From Phycisphaerales bacterium (GTDB taxonomy: Bacteria > Pseudomonadota > Gammaproteobacteria > Competibacterales > Competibacteraceae), in NCBI GenBank assembly GCA_014879435.1, contig JACSSB010000232.1, positions 1 to 16,373 on the forward strand: 16,373 bases of DNA, in the 5' to 3' direction. Both the position numbers and the translations under genes were made by a program. This document shows positions 7,225-14,559 of this stretch, piece by piece (position 1 is the stretch's first letter; every line of letters starts with the position of its first letter). The notes under the pieces are model-generated. The model saw only the letters and a program-made list of their open reading frames with translations. It ran no database searches and was not told the origin of the DNA.

Positions 7225-7284
7225 GCGGGTGATGAGTGAACAGCGGCAACGCCTAAGTTGTCTATTAAGTCACTTTTCACCCGC
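7225..7284 (+). other. Long imperfect stem-loop in the bamC-mutL gap
   Basis: GCGGGTG-ATGA-GTGA at 7225-7239 pairs with TCAC-TTTT-CACCCGC at 7270-7284: 13 Watson-Crick pairs, one G-U and one mismatch over 15 positions. A smaller stem CAAC/GTTG (7247-7250, 7257-7260) lies in the loop. No T-run follows, so it is not a standard intrinsic terminator. It may be a structured leader of mutL or a 3' structure protecting dapA-bamC mRNA. Confidence 0.4.
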
Positions 7285-7317
7285 TAATCCATCCATTGCG
7301 GGAGTATTGCTCGCACG

Positions 7318-9135
7318 GTGAGCGCGTGTATCCAGCGGTTACCGCCGCAACTGATCAGTCAAATTGCCGCTGGCGAGGTGGTCGAGCGTCCGGCAGCAGT
7401 CGTCAAGGAACTGTTGGAAAACAGCCTGGACGCTGGCGCAACCCATATCATTGTCGAGGTGGAGCAGGGGGGATTACGCCTGATTCGGGTGCGTGATGAT
7501 GGCGGTGGTATCCCCTCTGATCAATTGGCACTGGCTTTGGCACGCCACGCTACCAGCAAAATCGTTTGCTTCGAAGATCTGCAGCGGATCGTCAGCTTGG
7601 GCTTTCGTGGTGAGGCATTGCCTAGCATCGCCTCAGTCTCGCGGTTGATGCTAACTTCCCGGATCGCAGGCCAAAGCAGTGGTTGGCGTGTCGTTGGCGA
7701 CGGTGCCGATACCCTCGGTGAGCCGATTCCGGCATCGCATCCGATTGGCACGACCGTCGAAGCACGCGATCTCTTCTTCAATGTGCCTGCTCGGCGCAAA
7801 TTCTTACGTAGCGAACGCACCGAATTGGGTCATATCGAAGAAACGGTTCGTCGCTTAGCCCTGAGTCGATTTACCGTTGGCTTCCAATTATGGCATCACC
7901 AACGCGTATTACTCCGCCTAGAACCGGCAACTGATCTAGAGGGGCGTACCCAGCGCTTGGCAGAGTTGTGTGGCCGAGAATTTAGTGCGGCGAGCCTATG
8001 GATCGACCGGGAGGAGGCCGGTGTCCGGTTGAGCGGTTGGCTCGGTTTACCCGCTGTCTCGCGCGCCCAGCCCGACTTGCAATATTGCTTCGTCAATGGT
8101 CGCCCAGTCCGCGACCGAACCGTGACGCATGCGCTTCGCCAAGCCTATCAAGATATCCTGTATCGAGATCGTCACCCGGCAGCCGTGCTCTATCTGGATA
8201 TCGAGCCTGGCCGGGTCGATGTCAATGCCCATCCCACCAAACAAGAAGTGCGATTTCGGGAAAGCGCGCAGATCCACGAATTCGTCCGACACACCGTGAA
8301 GGCGGCACTGGCCTCAGTTAGGCCGGGCTCTGCACCACAACCAACCCTTCAGGCTGATGAGCCTTTGCGGCTGGTGATGGGATTGCACAGCGGAGCGGTT
8401 GCGACCGAGCGTGGTGATGCCTATCAGCGTGGGCAACCGACACAGGTGAATGAGCAGCTGGCGATTTATGGCCAGATGCATCCACCTGCCATTCCCCAAC
8501 CACCTCTGCTCAGCGCCACTCCAGCCGCCAGTGCCCATATTGATGCCGAGCAACCACCGCTTGGTTATGCCCTCGGCCAATTGCACGGTTGCTATGTGTT
8601 GGCGGAGAACGCCGAGGGATTGGTGGTAGTGGACATGCACGCCGCACACGAGCGCATCCTGTACCAGCGCTTGAAAAGCCTGTGGATGGAGGGCGAGATC
8701 AAGACCCAGGCATTGCTGGTACCAGTGACATTCATGGTGGGACCCAGGGAGCGTCAGTTGGTCGAGGAGCATGGTGCATTGTTCACCCAATCCGGTCTTG
8801 AGGTGACGATGCTGGGGCCGGAGACCGTGGCAGTGCGGCGGGTGCCCGCCCTATTGGCGGAGACCGACATCGCCGGATTGGTGCGCGATATTCTGGCCGA
8901 TCTCGCGACGTATGAGACCAGTGCGCGTGTGGAAAATGCTGAACAGGCATTATTGGCCAGTTTGGCCTGTCACGGTGCCATTCGCGCCAACCGGCCACTC
9001 AATCTATTGGAAATGAATGGTCTGCTGCGCGATATGGAGCGCACCGATCATGCCGATCAATGCAATCATGGTCGGCCGACTTGGGTGCAACTGAGTCTGG
9101 ATGAATTGGATCGACTGTTTCGGCGTGGGCGCTGA
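7318..9135 (+). CDS. mutL: DNA mismatch repair protein MutL
   Basis: Couples MutS mismatch recognition to strand cleavage. The N-terminal GHKL ATPase has Glu34 in ELLENSLDAGA, DDGGGI at 60-65, RHATSKI at 76-82, GFRGEAL at 95-101 and Lys308 in NAHPTKQEVRF. A variable linker spans about 335-415. The C-terminal domain keeps endonuclease/metal motifs: DMHAAHERILYQ (439-450, final Glu of the usual pattern replaced by Gln), ACHGAIRAN (550-558), CNHGRP (582-587) and FRR near the end. This suggests a nicking MutL, as in MutH-less bacteria, rather than the E. coli type. The start is GTG, chosen because the usual N-terminus (IQRLPPQLI) follows at once; GGGAG lies 13 bases upstream, farther than normal. 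At 605 residues it is full length. miaA follows after 19 bp. Confidence 0.96.
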   Translation: MSACIQRLPPQLISQIAAGEVVERPAAVVKELLENSLDAGATHIIVEVEQGGLRLIRVRDDGGGIPSDQLALALARHATSKIVCFEDLQRIVSLGFRGEALPSIASVSRLMLTSRIAGQSSGWRVVGDGADTLGEPIPASHPIGTTVEARDLFFNVPARRKFLRSERTELGHIEETVRRLALSRFTVGFQLWHHQRVLLRLEPATDLEGRTQRLAELCGREFSAASLWIDREEAGVRLSGWLGLPAVSRAQPDLQYCFVNGRPVRDRTVTHALRQAYQDILYRDRHPAAVLYLDIEPGRVDVNAHPTKQEVRFRESAQIHEFVRHTVKAALASVRPGSAPQPTLQADEPLRLVMGLHSGAVATERGDAYQRGQPTQVNEQLAIYGQMHPPAIPQPPLLSATPAASAHIDAEQPPLGYALGQLHGCYVLAENAEGLVVVDMHAAHERILYQRLKSLWMEGEIKTQALLVPVTFMVGPRERQLVEEHGALFTQSGLEVTMLGPETVAVRRVPALLAETDIAGLVRDILADLATYETSARVENAEQALLASLACHGAIRANRPLNLLEMNGLLRDMERTDHADQCNHGRPTWVQLSLDELDRLFRRGR

Positions 9136-9154
9136 GCGTGAAGTTCAAGGGTAA

Positions 9155-10147
9155 GTGGTGGTAGCTGTGGCGCATATGAGCCAAGGTTGCGAAGTGAGCG
9201 ATTCGCGCCCACCGGTACTGTTTCTGATGGGCCCCACTGCTTCCGGCAAGACCGCGTTGGCCGTAGCTCTGGCCCAACGCTTGCCGTTTAAAATTATCAG
9301 CGTGGATTCCGCACTGGTCTATCGGGGAATGAATATCGGTACTGCCAAGCCCGATGCGGATACCTTGCGCCTTGCGCCGCATCGCTTGATCGATATTCTC
9401 GATCCTGCCGAGGCGTATTCGGCGGGGCGGTTTCGAGCGGATGCTCTCTCTGAGATCGCCGCCATTCAGGCCAGTGGTCATTTCCCATTGCTGGTCGGTG
9501 GCACCATGCTGTATTTTCGCGCCCTGGAGCGCGGTTTGGCAGAATTACCGATTGCCGATCCAGCAATTCGCGCCCAGCTGGCCATAGATCTGGCCGAGTA
9601 TGGCAGCACAGCGTTGCACGCACGTCTGGCGCGCTATGATCCGGCCGCTGCTGCACGGATTCATATCCATGATTCCCAACGGATTCAGCGGGCACTGGAA
9701 GTATATGAATTGACTGGTCGCTCGCTAACGGAACTTTGCGCCCAGTCGTGTGACGAACTATTGCCGTTTCGAGTGGTCAAGCTAATTTTGGCTCCGCTAG
9801 AGCGACGGATACTGCATGATCGTATTGAAAGCCGATTTCAATCCATGTTGGAGCAGGGATTCGTGACTGAGGTGGAGTACCTGCGCGCACGTGGGGATTT
9901 GGATCTGAGCAAACCTTCGATGCGAGCTGTGGGATATCGGCAGGTTTGGGAATATCTGGAGGGAAGGTTGGATCGTGCAAAGATGGCTGAGCGTGCGATC
10001 GCGGCAACCCGTCAATTCGCCAAGCGACAGTTGACCTGGCTCCGTGCGGAGAGTGGTGCATCATGGTTGAACGGTAACCCGTCACAGTTGTTTGAACAGA
10101 CCCTTGCTGAGTTGCGCATGCACGGGTTTTTTCCCAAGAACACGTGA
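9155..10147 (+). CDS. miaA: tRNA dimethylallyltransferase
   Basis: Transfers a dimethylallyl group to N6 of A37 in tRNAs reading codons that begin with U, the first step to ms2i6A. It has the P-loop GPTASGKT (26-33), the catalytic Asp51 in SVDSALVYRGMNIGTAK, GGTMLY (115-120) and SQRIQRALEVYELTG (174-188), all MiaA hallmarks. From the GTG at 9155 it has 330 residues. GTG at 9158 is better spaced from AAGGG (9147-9151), and the ATG at 9176 is also possible; these choices alter only a poorly conserved N-terminus (E. coli MiaA has 316). mutL-miaA-hfq order is strongly conserved in Gammaproteobacteria. Here miaA is separated from hfq by 259 bp, with a candidate hfq promoter in the gap. Confidence 0.95.
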   Translation: MVVAVAHMSQGCEVSDSRPPVLFLMGPTASGKTALAVALAQRLPFKIISVDSALVYRGMNIGTAKPDADTLRLAPHRLIDILDPAEAYSAGRFRADALSEIAAIQASGHFPLLVGGTMLYFRALERGLAELPIADPAIRAQLAIDLAEYGSTALHARLARYDPAAAARIHIHDSQRIQRALEVYELTGRSLTELCAQSCDELLPFRVVKLILAPLERRILHDRIESRFQSMLEQGFVTEVEYLRARGDLDLSKPSMRAVGYRQVWEYLEGRLDRAKMAERAIAATRQFAKRQLTWLRAESGASWLNGNPSQLFEQTLAELRMHGFFPKNT

Positions 10148-10176
10148 TGCTTGTGCTAATATACGAATTTCTGGAT

Positions 10177-10201
10177 TGTCCGCTGTTGGTGGGGGCGGAC
10201 A
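10177..10201 (+). other. Hairpin downstream of miaA
   Basis: TGTCCGC (10177-10183) and GCGGACA (10195-10201) form a perfect 7-bp stem with an 11-base G-rich loop, 30 bases after the miaA stop. The following bases (CGGCGTTTGAC) hold no real T-run, so it is at best a weak or Rho-assisted terminator or an mRNA end structure. Confidence 0.35.
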
Positions 10202-10338
10202 CGGCGTTTGACTTAATTAATTGAGTTGATTAGTGAGTGATTTATTCCTACGGAAAAATACATCACGGGAACGTGGTGATCCGGTCTGACGAATGGGTTT
10301 GAGAACAGGCACGTATTGTGCATGGTATCGCCCTGCTT

Positions 10339-10367
10339 TTGGCGATTTCTAATATCCTTAAGATAAT
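10339..10367 (+). promoter_or_regulatory. Candidate sigma70 promoter for hfq
   Basis: TTGGCG (10339-10344, four of six matches) and GATAAT (10362-10367, five of six) are separated by 17 bases. A start near 10374 would leave a short hfq leader of about 33 bases with AAGGGAGAA seven bases before the ATG. The -35 box overlaps the right arm of an inverted repeat, ATCGCC (10327-10332)/GGCGAT (10341-10346), which could be an operator. Confidence 0.45.
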
Positions 10368-10406
10368 TGTTTGTTTCGGGTCCATAACAACAAGGGAGAA
10401 GTCATA

Positions 10407-10661
10407 ATGGCAAAAGGTCATTCCCTTCAGGAACCATTCCTGAACGCGTTGCGCAAGGAGCGAATTCCAGTTTCGGTCTATTTGGTCAACGGGATTAAGC
10501 TGCAGGGCCAGATCGAGTCCTTCGATCAGTTTGTGGTACTGCTTAAAAATAGCGTCAGCCAAATGATCTACAAACATGCCATTTCCACGGTTGTGCCCGT
10601 GCGTAATGTGCGCTTGAATCTCGCGATGGATGACAGCGGTCCCGGTGGCGATCCATCCTAA
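10407..10661 (+). CDS. hfq: RNA chaperone Hfq
   Basis: Hexameric Sm-like protein that pairs small regulatory RNAs with mRNAs. The ATG at 10407 gives 84 residues starting MAKGHSLQEPFLNALRKER, nearly identical to E. coli Hfq, with AAGGGAGAA seven bases upstream; earlier in-frame codons are leader. Sm1 (SVYLVNGIKLQGQIESFD) and Sm2 (MIYKHAISTVVP) are complete, including the proximal-face residues around YKHA. The tail after residue 68 is short and acidic (MDDSGPGGDPS), closer to the 82-residue Pseudomonas protein than to the 102-residue E. coli one. hflX follows after 29 bp. The upstream region carries several inverted repeats; E. coli Hfq is known to repress its own translation, and similar control is possible here. 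Confidence 0.98.
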   Translation: MAKGHSLQEPFLNALRKERIPVSVYLVNGIKLQGQIESFDQFVVLLKNSVSQMIYKHAISTVVPVRNVRLNLAMDDSGPGGDPS

Positions 10662-10690
10662 GCAGCCTAAGCAGAATTACGGAGAGCGTT

Positions 10691-12028
10691 TTGTTCGAGC
10701 GTCCGCGCGGCGGTGAGCGTGCTGTTCTGGTGCATCTGCTGCTGGACGAACCTGGAGAAGGGCACGATTCTACCGAGTTTCAGGAACTGGCTGCCTCGGC
10801 CGGCGCTGAGTGCGTAGCGCTGGTGACCGGGCGACGGCAAGCTCCAGATCCCCGTTTATTCGTTGGCAGCGGTAAGGCCGAGGAAGTTCGAGAGGCAGCG
10901 CGGCACGGTGGGGCAGAACTGGTTCTGTTTGACCATACCCTGTCGCCCAGCCAGGAACGCAACCTGGAAAAGTTGCTGGAGTGCCGAGTCCTAGATCGTA
11001 CTGGCTTGATTCTAGACATCTTCGCTCAGCGAGCACGTAGCTTCGAAGGTAAGTTGCAGGTAGAACTAGCGCAGTTACGTCATCTGTCCACTCGGTTGGT
11101 GCGTGGCTGGACCCACTTGGAGCGGCAGCGTGGCGGTATCGGATTACGTGGGCCGGGCGAGACCCAGCTCGAAACTGACCGCCGTTTGCTCGCTGATCGA
11201 ATACGGCAAATTCGTCTACGTCTGGATCGGGTCGAGCAGCAGCGCGAGCAGGGGCGACGAGCCCGGCGTAAGACCGATTTACCTACGGTTTCGCTGGTTG
11301 GCTACACCAATGCGGGTAAATCCACCCTCTTTAATGCTTTGACGCAGGCCGATGTCTATGTGGCGGATCAGCTGTTTGCCACTTTGGACCCGACACTGCG
11401 ACGGCTGGATCTGCCAGGTGCGGAGCCGGTCGTGCTAGCCGATACGGTGGGTTTTGTCAGTCGCCTGCCGCACGAATTGGTAGCCGCTTTTCGCTCGACC
11501 CTGAGGGAGACCTGCGAAGCTAGCCTATTGTTGCACGTGATCGATGTCAGCCAATCGAATCGCGAGGATATCATCGCTCAGGTGGATGCCGTGCTGGCGG
11601 AAATCGGTGCGGCGGCGGTACCCCGTTTGCAGGTATTTAATAAGATTGATCTCAAAGATACTTCCCCTCGCTTGGAGCGAGACGCTCAAGGGCAGCCGCA
11701 AGCGGTCTGGTTGTCCGCCGCTTCTGGTGCGGGAATCGATCTACTGATCATGGCGCTGACTGAACGCTTGCGTGGTGAAATCGTACACGGTTGGCTCTGT
11801 TTACCGCCATCTGCGGCTCGGTTACGCGCTCGTTTATTTAGTTTGGATGCCGTAGTGAGTGAACAAGTTGGGGCGGCGGGCGAGTATTTGATCGAAGTGC
11901 GCACGTCACGTGGCAGAATGGATCTCCTTCATCGGGACGGCTTACGTACGGAATGGATCCATTCCGGCCTGGGTGATCTCGGCAGTGTGAAAGAAGATGA
12001 AAGCGTATTGGAAGATAACGAATTTTGA
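10691..12028 (+). CDS. hflX: Ribosome-associated GTPase HflX
   Basis: GTPase that splits or rescues stalled ribosomes, notably in heat stress, by family knowledge. The 445-residue protein has the N-terminal HflX domain (RLFVGSGKAEEV near 56-67, LDRTGLILDIFAQRA), a glycine-rich GIGLRGPGETQLETDRR linker, then the G domain: G1 GYTNAGKS (204-211), G3 DTVGF (251-255), G4 NKID (317-320) and G5 SAA (342-344). The start is TTG at 10691, supported by homology of the first residues (MFERPRGGERAVLVH) and by GGAGAG (10681-10686) four bases upstream. It is followed by hflK after 8 bp. The acidic tail beyond about residue 430 is variable in the family. Confidence 0.96.
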   Translation: MFERPRGGERAVLVHLLLDEPGEGHDSTEFQELAASAGAECVALVTGRRQAPDPRLFVGSGKAEEVREAARHGGAELVLFDHTLSPSQERNLEKLLECRVLDRTGLILDIFAQRARSFEGKLQVELAQLRHLSTRLVRGWTHLERQRGGIGLRGPGETQLETDRRLLADRIRQIRLRLDRVEQQREQGRRARRKTDLPTVSLVGYTNAGKSTLFNALTQADVYVADQLFATLDPTLRRLDLPGAEPVVLADTVGFVSRLPHELVAAFRSTLRETCEASLLLHVIDVSQSNREDIIAQVDAVLAEIGAAAVPRLQVFNKIDLKDTSPRLERDAQGQPQAVWLSAASGAGIDLLIMALTERLRGEIVHGWLCLPPSAARLRARLFSLDAVVSEQVGAAGEYLIEVRTSRGRMDLLHRDGLRTEWIHSGLGDLGSVKEDESVLEDNEF

Positions 12029-12036
12029 GGTACGAC

Positions 12037-13380
12037 ATGGCCTGGAATGAACCGGGAGGAGGCAACCGCGATCCTTGGAGCGGAGGTGGTCGTGATCAGG
12101 GGCCGCCCGATCTGGATGAGGTGGTTCGTAAGCTGTCCGACAAGCTGGGCACTCTGCTGGGTGGTCGGCGTGGTGGTGACAGTGGCGGCGGCGGTGGTAG
12201 CAGCGGAGATAGTGGTGCTTCGGGTTCTGGCTTTGTCGGGATCGGCCTGATTGTTGCCCTGATTTTGGTAGTTGGCTGGTTGTTCGCCAGTATCTACATC
12301 GTCAACGAAGGCGAGCGCGGCGTAGTACTGCGTTTTGGCCGCTACCTGGAAACTACGATGCCCGGTCCGCACCTACGATTTTTCCCCATCGACCGGGTAG
12401 AAATCGTCAATGTCGAACAACGACGCTATCGGGAAATTGGCTATCGTTCCGGTGGTAACGGTAATCGGCAAGCGGCGATCCGTTCGGTATCGAAGGAAGC
12501 GCTGATGCTGACTCAGGATGAAAACATCGTGGATGTGCGGCTGGCGGTGCAATATCAGGTCAAGGATCCTCGCGCTTATCTGTTCAACGTGCTCGATCCA
12601 GAGAGTGTGCTGGTTCAGGTTGTAGAAAGTGCTGCGCGAGAAACGATCGGCAAAAGCACCATGGATTTCGTTTTAACCGAAGGCCGTAGCGACATCGTCG
12701 CCGATATCAAGACCTTGAGTCAGCGCATCCTCGACAACTACGGTCCAGATCAAGCATCTGGCGGAGCTCCGGCCGTAGCAGGCAAGGAGGTGGTACCACT
12801 GAATGCGAATCAACGCCAAGGCGGTGCTGGTCTGCAAATCGTGACTGTGGTGTTGCAAGATGCTCAGCCGCCGGAGGAAGTACAGGATGCCTTCGCCGAT
12901 GCGATCAAGGCGCGTGAGGATGAACAGCGGCTCAAAAATGAAGCCGAAGCTTACGCCAATGAGGTCATTCCAAAGGCGCGCGGTCAAGCTGCTCGGCGAC
13001 TACAAGAGTCCTCAGCTTACAAGGAACAAGTCGTCGCGCAGGCCCAAGGTGAGGCCAGTCGCTTCGAACAATTACTGTTGGCTTATCAGAAGGCGCCGGA
13101 AGTGACGCGTGAGCGCCTGTATCTGGAAGCACTGGAGTCGGTACTGTTCCGAGCCAGTAAGGTGCTGGTGGATGTCAAGGGGACCAATAATCTGTTGTAT
13201 TTACCGCTAGATCGTTTGCTGAAGCCCACGGAGAAGCCCAGTGCGCCCAGCGCCAGTAATGGTGCTATGGAAAATTCCCCACCGGATGCACTACCACCTG
13301 CTTCCTCATCGGCCTCGGTCGATGGCAGCGCGGCGGTGACGCGTCTGCGCGATCTTAGTCGTGATCGGGAGGTGCGCTGA
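12037..13380 (+). CDS. hflK: FtsH protease modulator HflK, with an internal insertion
   Basis: Inner-membrane SPFH protein that assembles with HflC around FtsH and limits its proteolysis. The ATG at 12037 gives MAWNEPGGGNRDPW, as in E. coli HflK, with TGAGG six bases upstream; 447 residues. A glycine-rich N-terminus (GGRDQGPPDLDEV, then a Gly/Ser run at 43-65) precedes a membrane segment (about 66-87), the SPFH domain, and an alanine/glutamate-rich helix with EAYANEVIPKARGQA. Two features differ from E. coli: an insertion of about 30 residues after LDNYG (about 236-265, rich in Gly, Ala and Gln), and a low-complexity C-terminal extension from about 396 ending DREVR. The stop overlaps the hflC start by one base, so the two proteins are probably made in balance. 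Confidence 0.95.
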   Translation: MAWNEPGGGNRDPWSGGGRDQGPPDLDEVVRKLSDKLGTLLGGRRGGDSGGGGGSSGDSGASGSGFVGIGLIVALILVVGWLFASIYIVNEGERGVVLRFGRYLETTMPGPHLRFFPIDRVEIVNVEQRRYREIGYRSGGNGNRQAAIRSVSKEALMLTQDENIVDVRLAVQYQVKDPRAYLFNVLDPESVLVQVVESAARETIGKSTMDFVLTEGRSDIVADIKTLSQRILDNYGPDQASGGAPAVAGKEVVPLNANQRQGGAGLQIVTVVLQDAQPPEEVQDAFADAIKAREDEQRLKNEAEAYANEVIPKARGQAARRLQESSAYKEQVVAQAQGEASRFEQLLLAYQKAPEVTRERLYLEALESVLFRASKVLVDVKGTNNLLYLPLDRLLKPTEKPSAPSASNGAMENSPPDALPPASSSASVDGSAAVTRLRDLSRDREVR

Positions 13381-14261
13381 TGGCTTTTTCGCAATGGCCG
13401 GTTTCTCGGAATGCACTGTTGGGCCTAGGTGCTTTCCTGGCGGTGGGATTATCACTATCGATATTTACGGTGGATGAAACCCAGACCGCGTTGCGCTTTC
13501 AGTTGGGTGAAATGGTCGAGGCGGATTATCAGCCGGGCTTTCACTGGAAGTGGCCATTTATCAATAACATTCTCAAGTTTGATCGACGCTTGCAAACCCT
13601 GGATACCGAGCCAGAGCGATTCTTAACCGCTGAGAAGAAAAATGTCATCGTTGATTCTTTCGCGATGTGGCGAATCAAAGATGTACGGCGGTTCTATACG
13701 GCGGTGGGCGGTGATCCCGTTCAGGCCAATGTGCGTTTGGATCAGATCGTCAAGGATGGCCTACGCAGTGAATTCAGTAAGCGCACCATTCAGGAAGTGG
13801 TATCGGGTGACCGTGACCAGATCATGGAAACTTTGAGCCAGTTGCTCAAGGAACAGGCGACTCAGTTGGGAATCGCTGCAGTGGATGTGCGGATCAAGCG
13901 GATCGACCTGCCGCCAGATGTCAGCAATTCGGTATTCAGCCGGATGAAGGCGGAGCGGTTACGGGTTGCCAAGGATTTTCGTTCGCGTGGCGCCGAAGCC
14001 GCTGAACGTATCCGCGCTGATGCCGACCGGCAGAGTACCGTGATCCTGGCGGAAGCCTATCGTGATGCCGAACGGCAACGTGGCGAGGGAGATGCCCAGG
14101 CCACTGACATCTATGCCCAGGCTTATAGCAAGGACCAGGATTTCTATGGTTTCTCGCGTAGTTTGACGGCTTATCGGCACAGCTTCAGCAATAAGAGCGA
14201 TATTCTGGTGCTGCAACCTGAAGATTTTAAATTCTTCCAGTATTTCAACAAGTTGAAATGA
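13380..14261 (+). CDS. hflC: FtsH protease modulator HflC
   Basis: Partner of HflK in the FtsH-regulating complex at the inner membrane, mostly periplasmic. It has 293 residues with one membrane segment near the N-terminus (about 11-30), then the SPFH domain: VDETQTALRFQLGE, GFHWKWPF and the LQTLDTEPERFLTAEKK region typical of HflC. A charged helix follows with SRGAEAAERIRADADRQ, and the end FYGFSRSLTAYRHSF matches the family. The ATG overlaps the hflK TGA by one base, with a strong Shine-Dalgarno GGGAGG (13367-13372) seven bases upstream. Full length, with nothing unusual. Confidence 0.96.
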   Translation: MAFSQWPVSRNALLGLGAFLAVGLSLSIFTVDETQTALRFQLGEMVEADYQPGFHWKWPFINNILKFDRRLQTLDTEPERFLTAEKKNVIVDSFAMWRIKDVRRFYTAVGGDPVQANVRLDQIVKDGLRSEFSKRTIQEVVSGDRDQIMETLSQLLKEQATQLGIAAVDVRIKRIDLPPDVSNSVFSRMKAERLRVAKDFRSRGAEAAERIRADADRQSTVILAEAYRDAERQRGEGDAQATDIYAQAYSKDQDFYGFSRSLTAYRHSFSNKSDILVLQPEDFKFFQYFNKLK

Positions 14262-14302
14262 ATGTATCTGATAATTGGGCCAGCACCAACCCGCATCTTT
14301 TC

Positions 14303-14317
14303 TAGCAAATCTTGCTA
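14303..14317 (+). other. Hairpin covering the yjeT start
   Basis: TAGCAA (14303-14308) and TTGCTA (14312-14317) form a perfect 6-bp stem with a three-base loop. It includes the first base of the yjeT ATG and sits where a Shine-Dalgarno sequence would normally be. Confidence 0.3.
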
Positions 14318-14502
14318 TGTGGAATGATTTGTTGGCCGCTTTCGGTCTGATGCTGGTCCTGGAAGGCATCTTGCCATTTCTCAGTCCGAGCCGTTTGCGC
14401 CAAACATGGATACGGATGGCCAACCTGGAAGATCGTGCATTGCGCCTGATCGGGTTGGCCAGCATGCTGCTCGGATTACTGACCTTATATGCGTTTCGCT
14501 AA
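14317..14502 (+). CDS. yjeT: DUF2065 (YjeT-like) small membrane protein
   Basis: A 61-residue protein with two predicted membrane helices (about 3-23 and 41-60) joined by a short basic loop. The motif LMLVLEGILPFLSPSRLRQTW followed by MANLEDRALRLIG is the DUF2065/YjeT signature; E. coli YjeT has 65 residues. Its function is unknown to me; its constant position after hflC suggests a role linked to the HflKC membrane complex, which is inference. The start at 14317 matches the usual family N-terminus. It has no Shine-Dalgarno and lies in a small hairpin, so it may depend on coupling to hflC, 55 bp upstream. An in-frame TTG at 14275 would add 14 residues without family similarity. Confidence 0.88.
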   Translation: MWNDLLAAFGLMLVLEGILPFLSPSRLRQTWIRMANLEDRALRLIGLASMLLGLLTLYAFR

Positions 14503-14559
14503 GATCGTTTGATACGTTCAACGCCACCGATTTTTCTCAATTGCACCTCTGCTCTCACC

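Noticed and set aside
10177..10201. Rho-independent terminator after miaA
   Set aside because: The stem is good, but the following bases lack a T-run, so I list it only as a hairpin.
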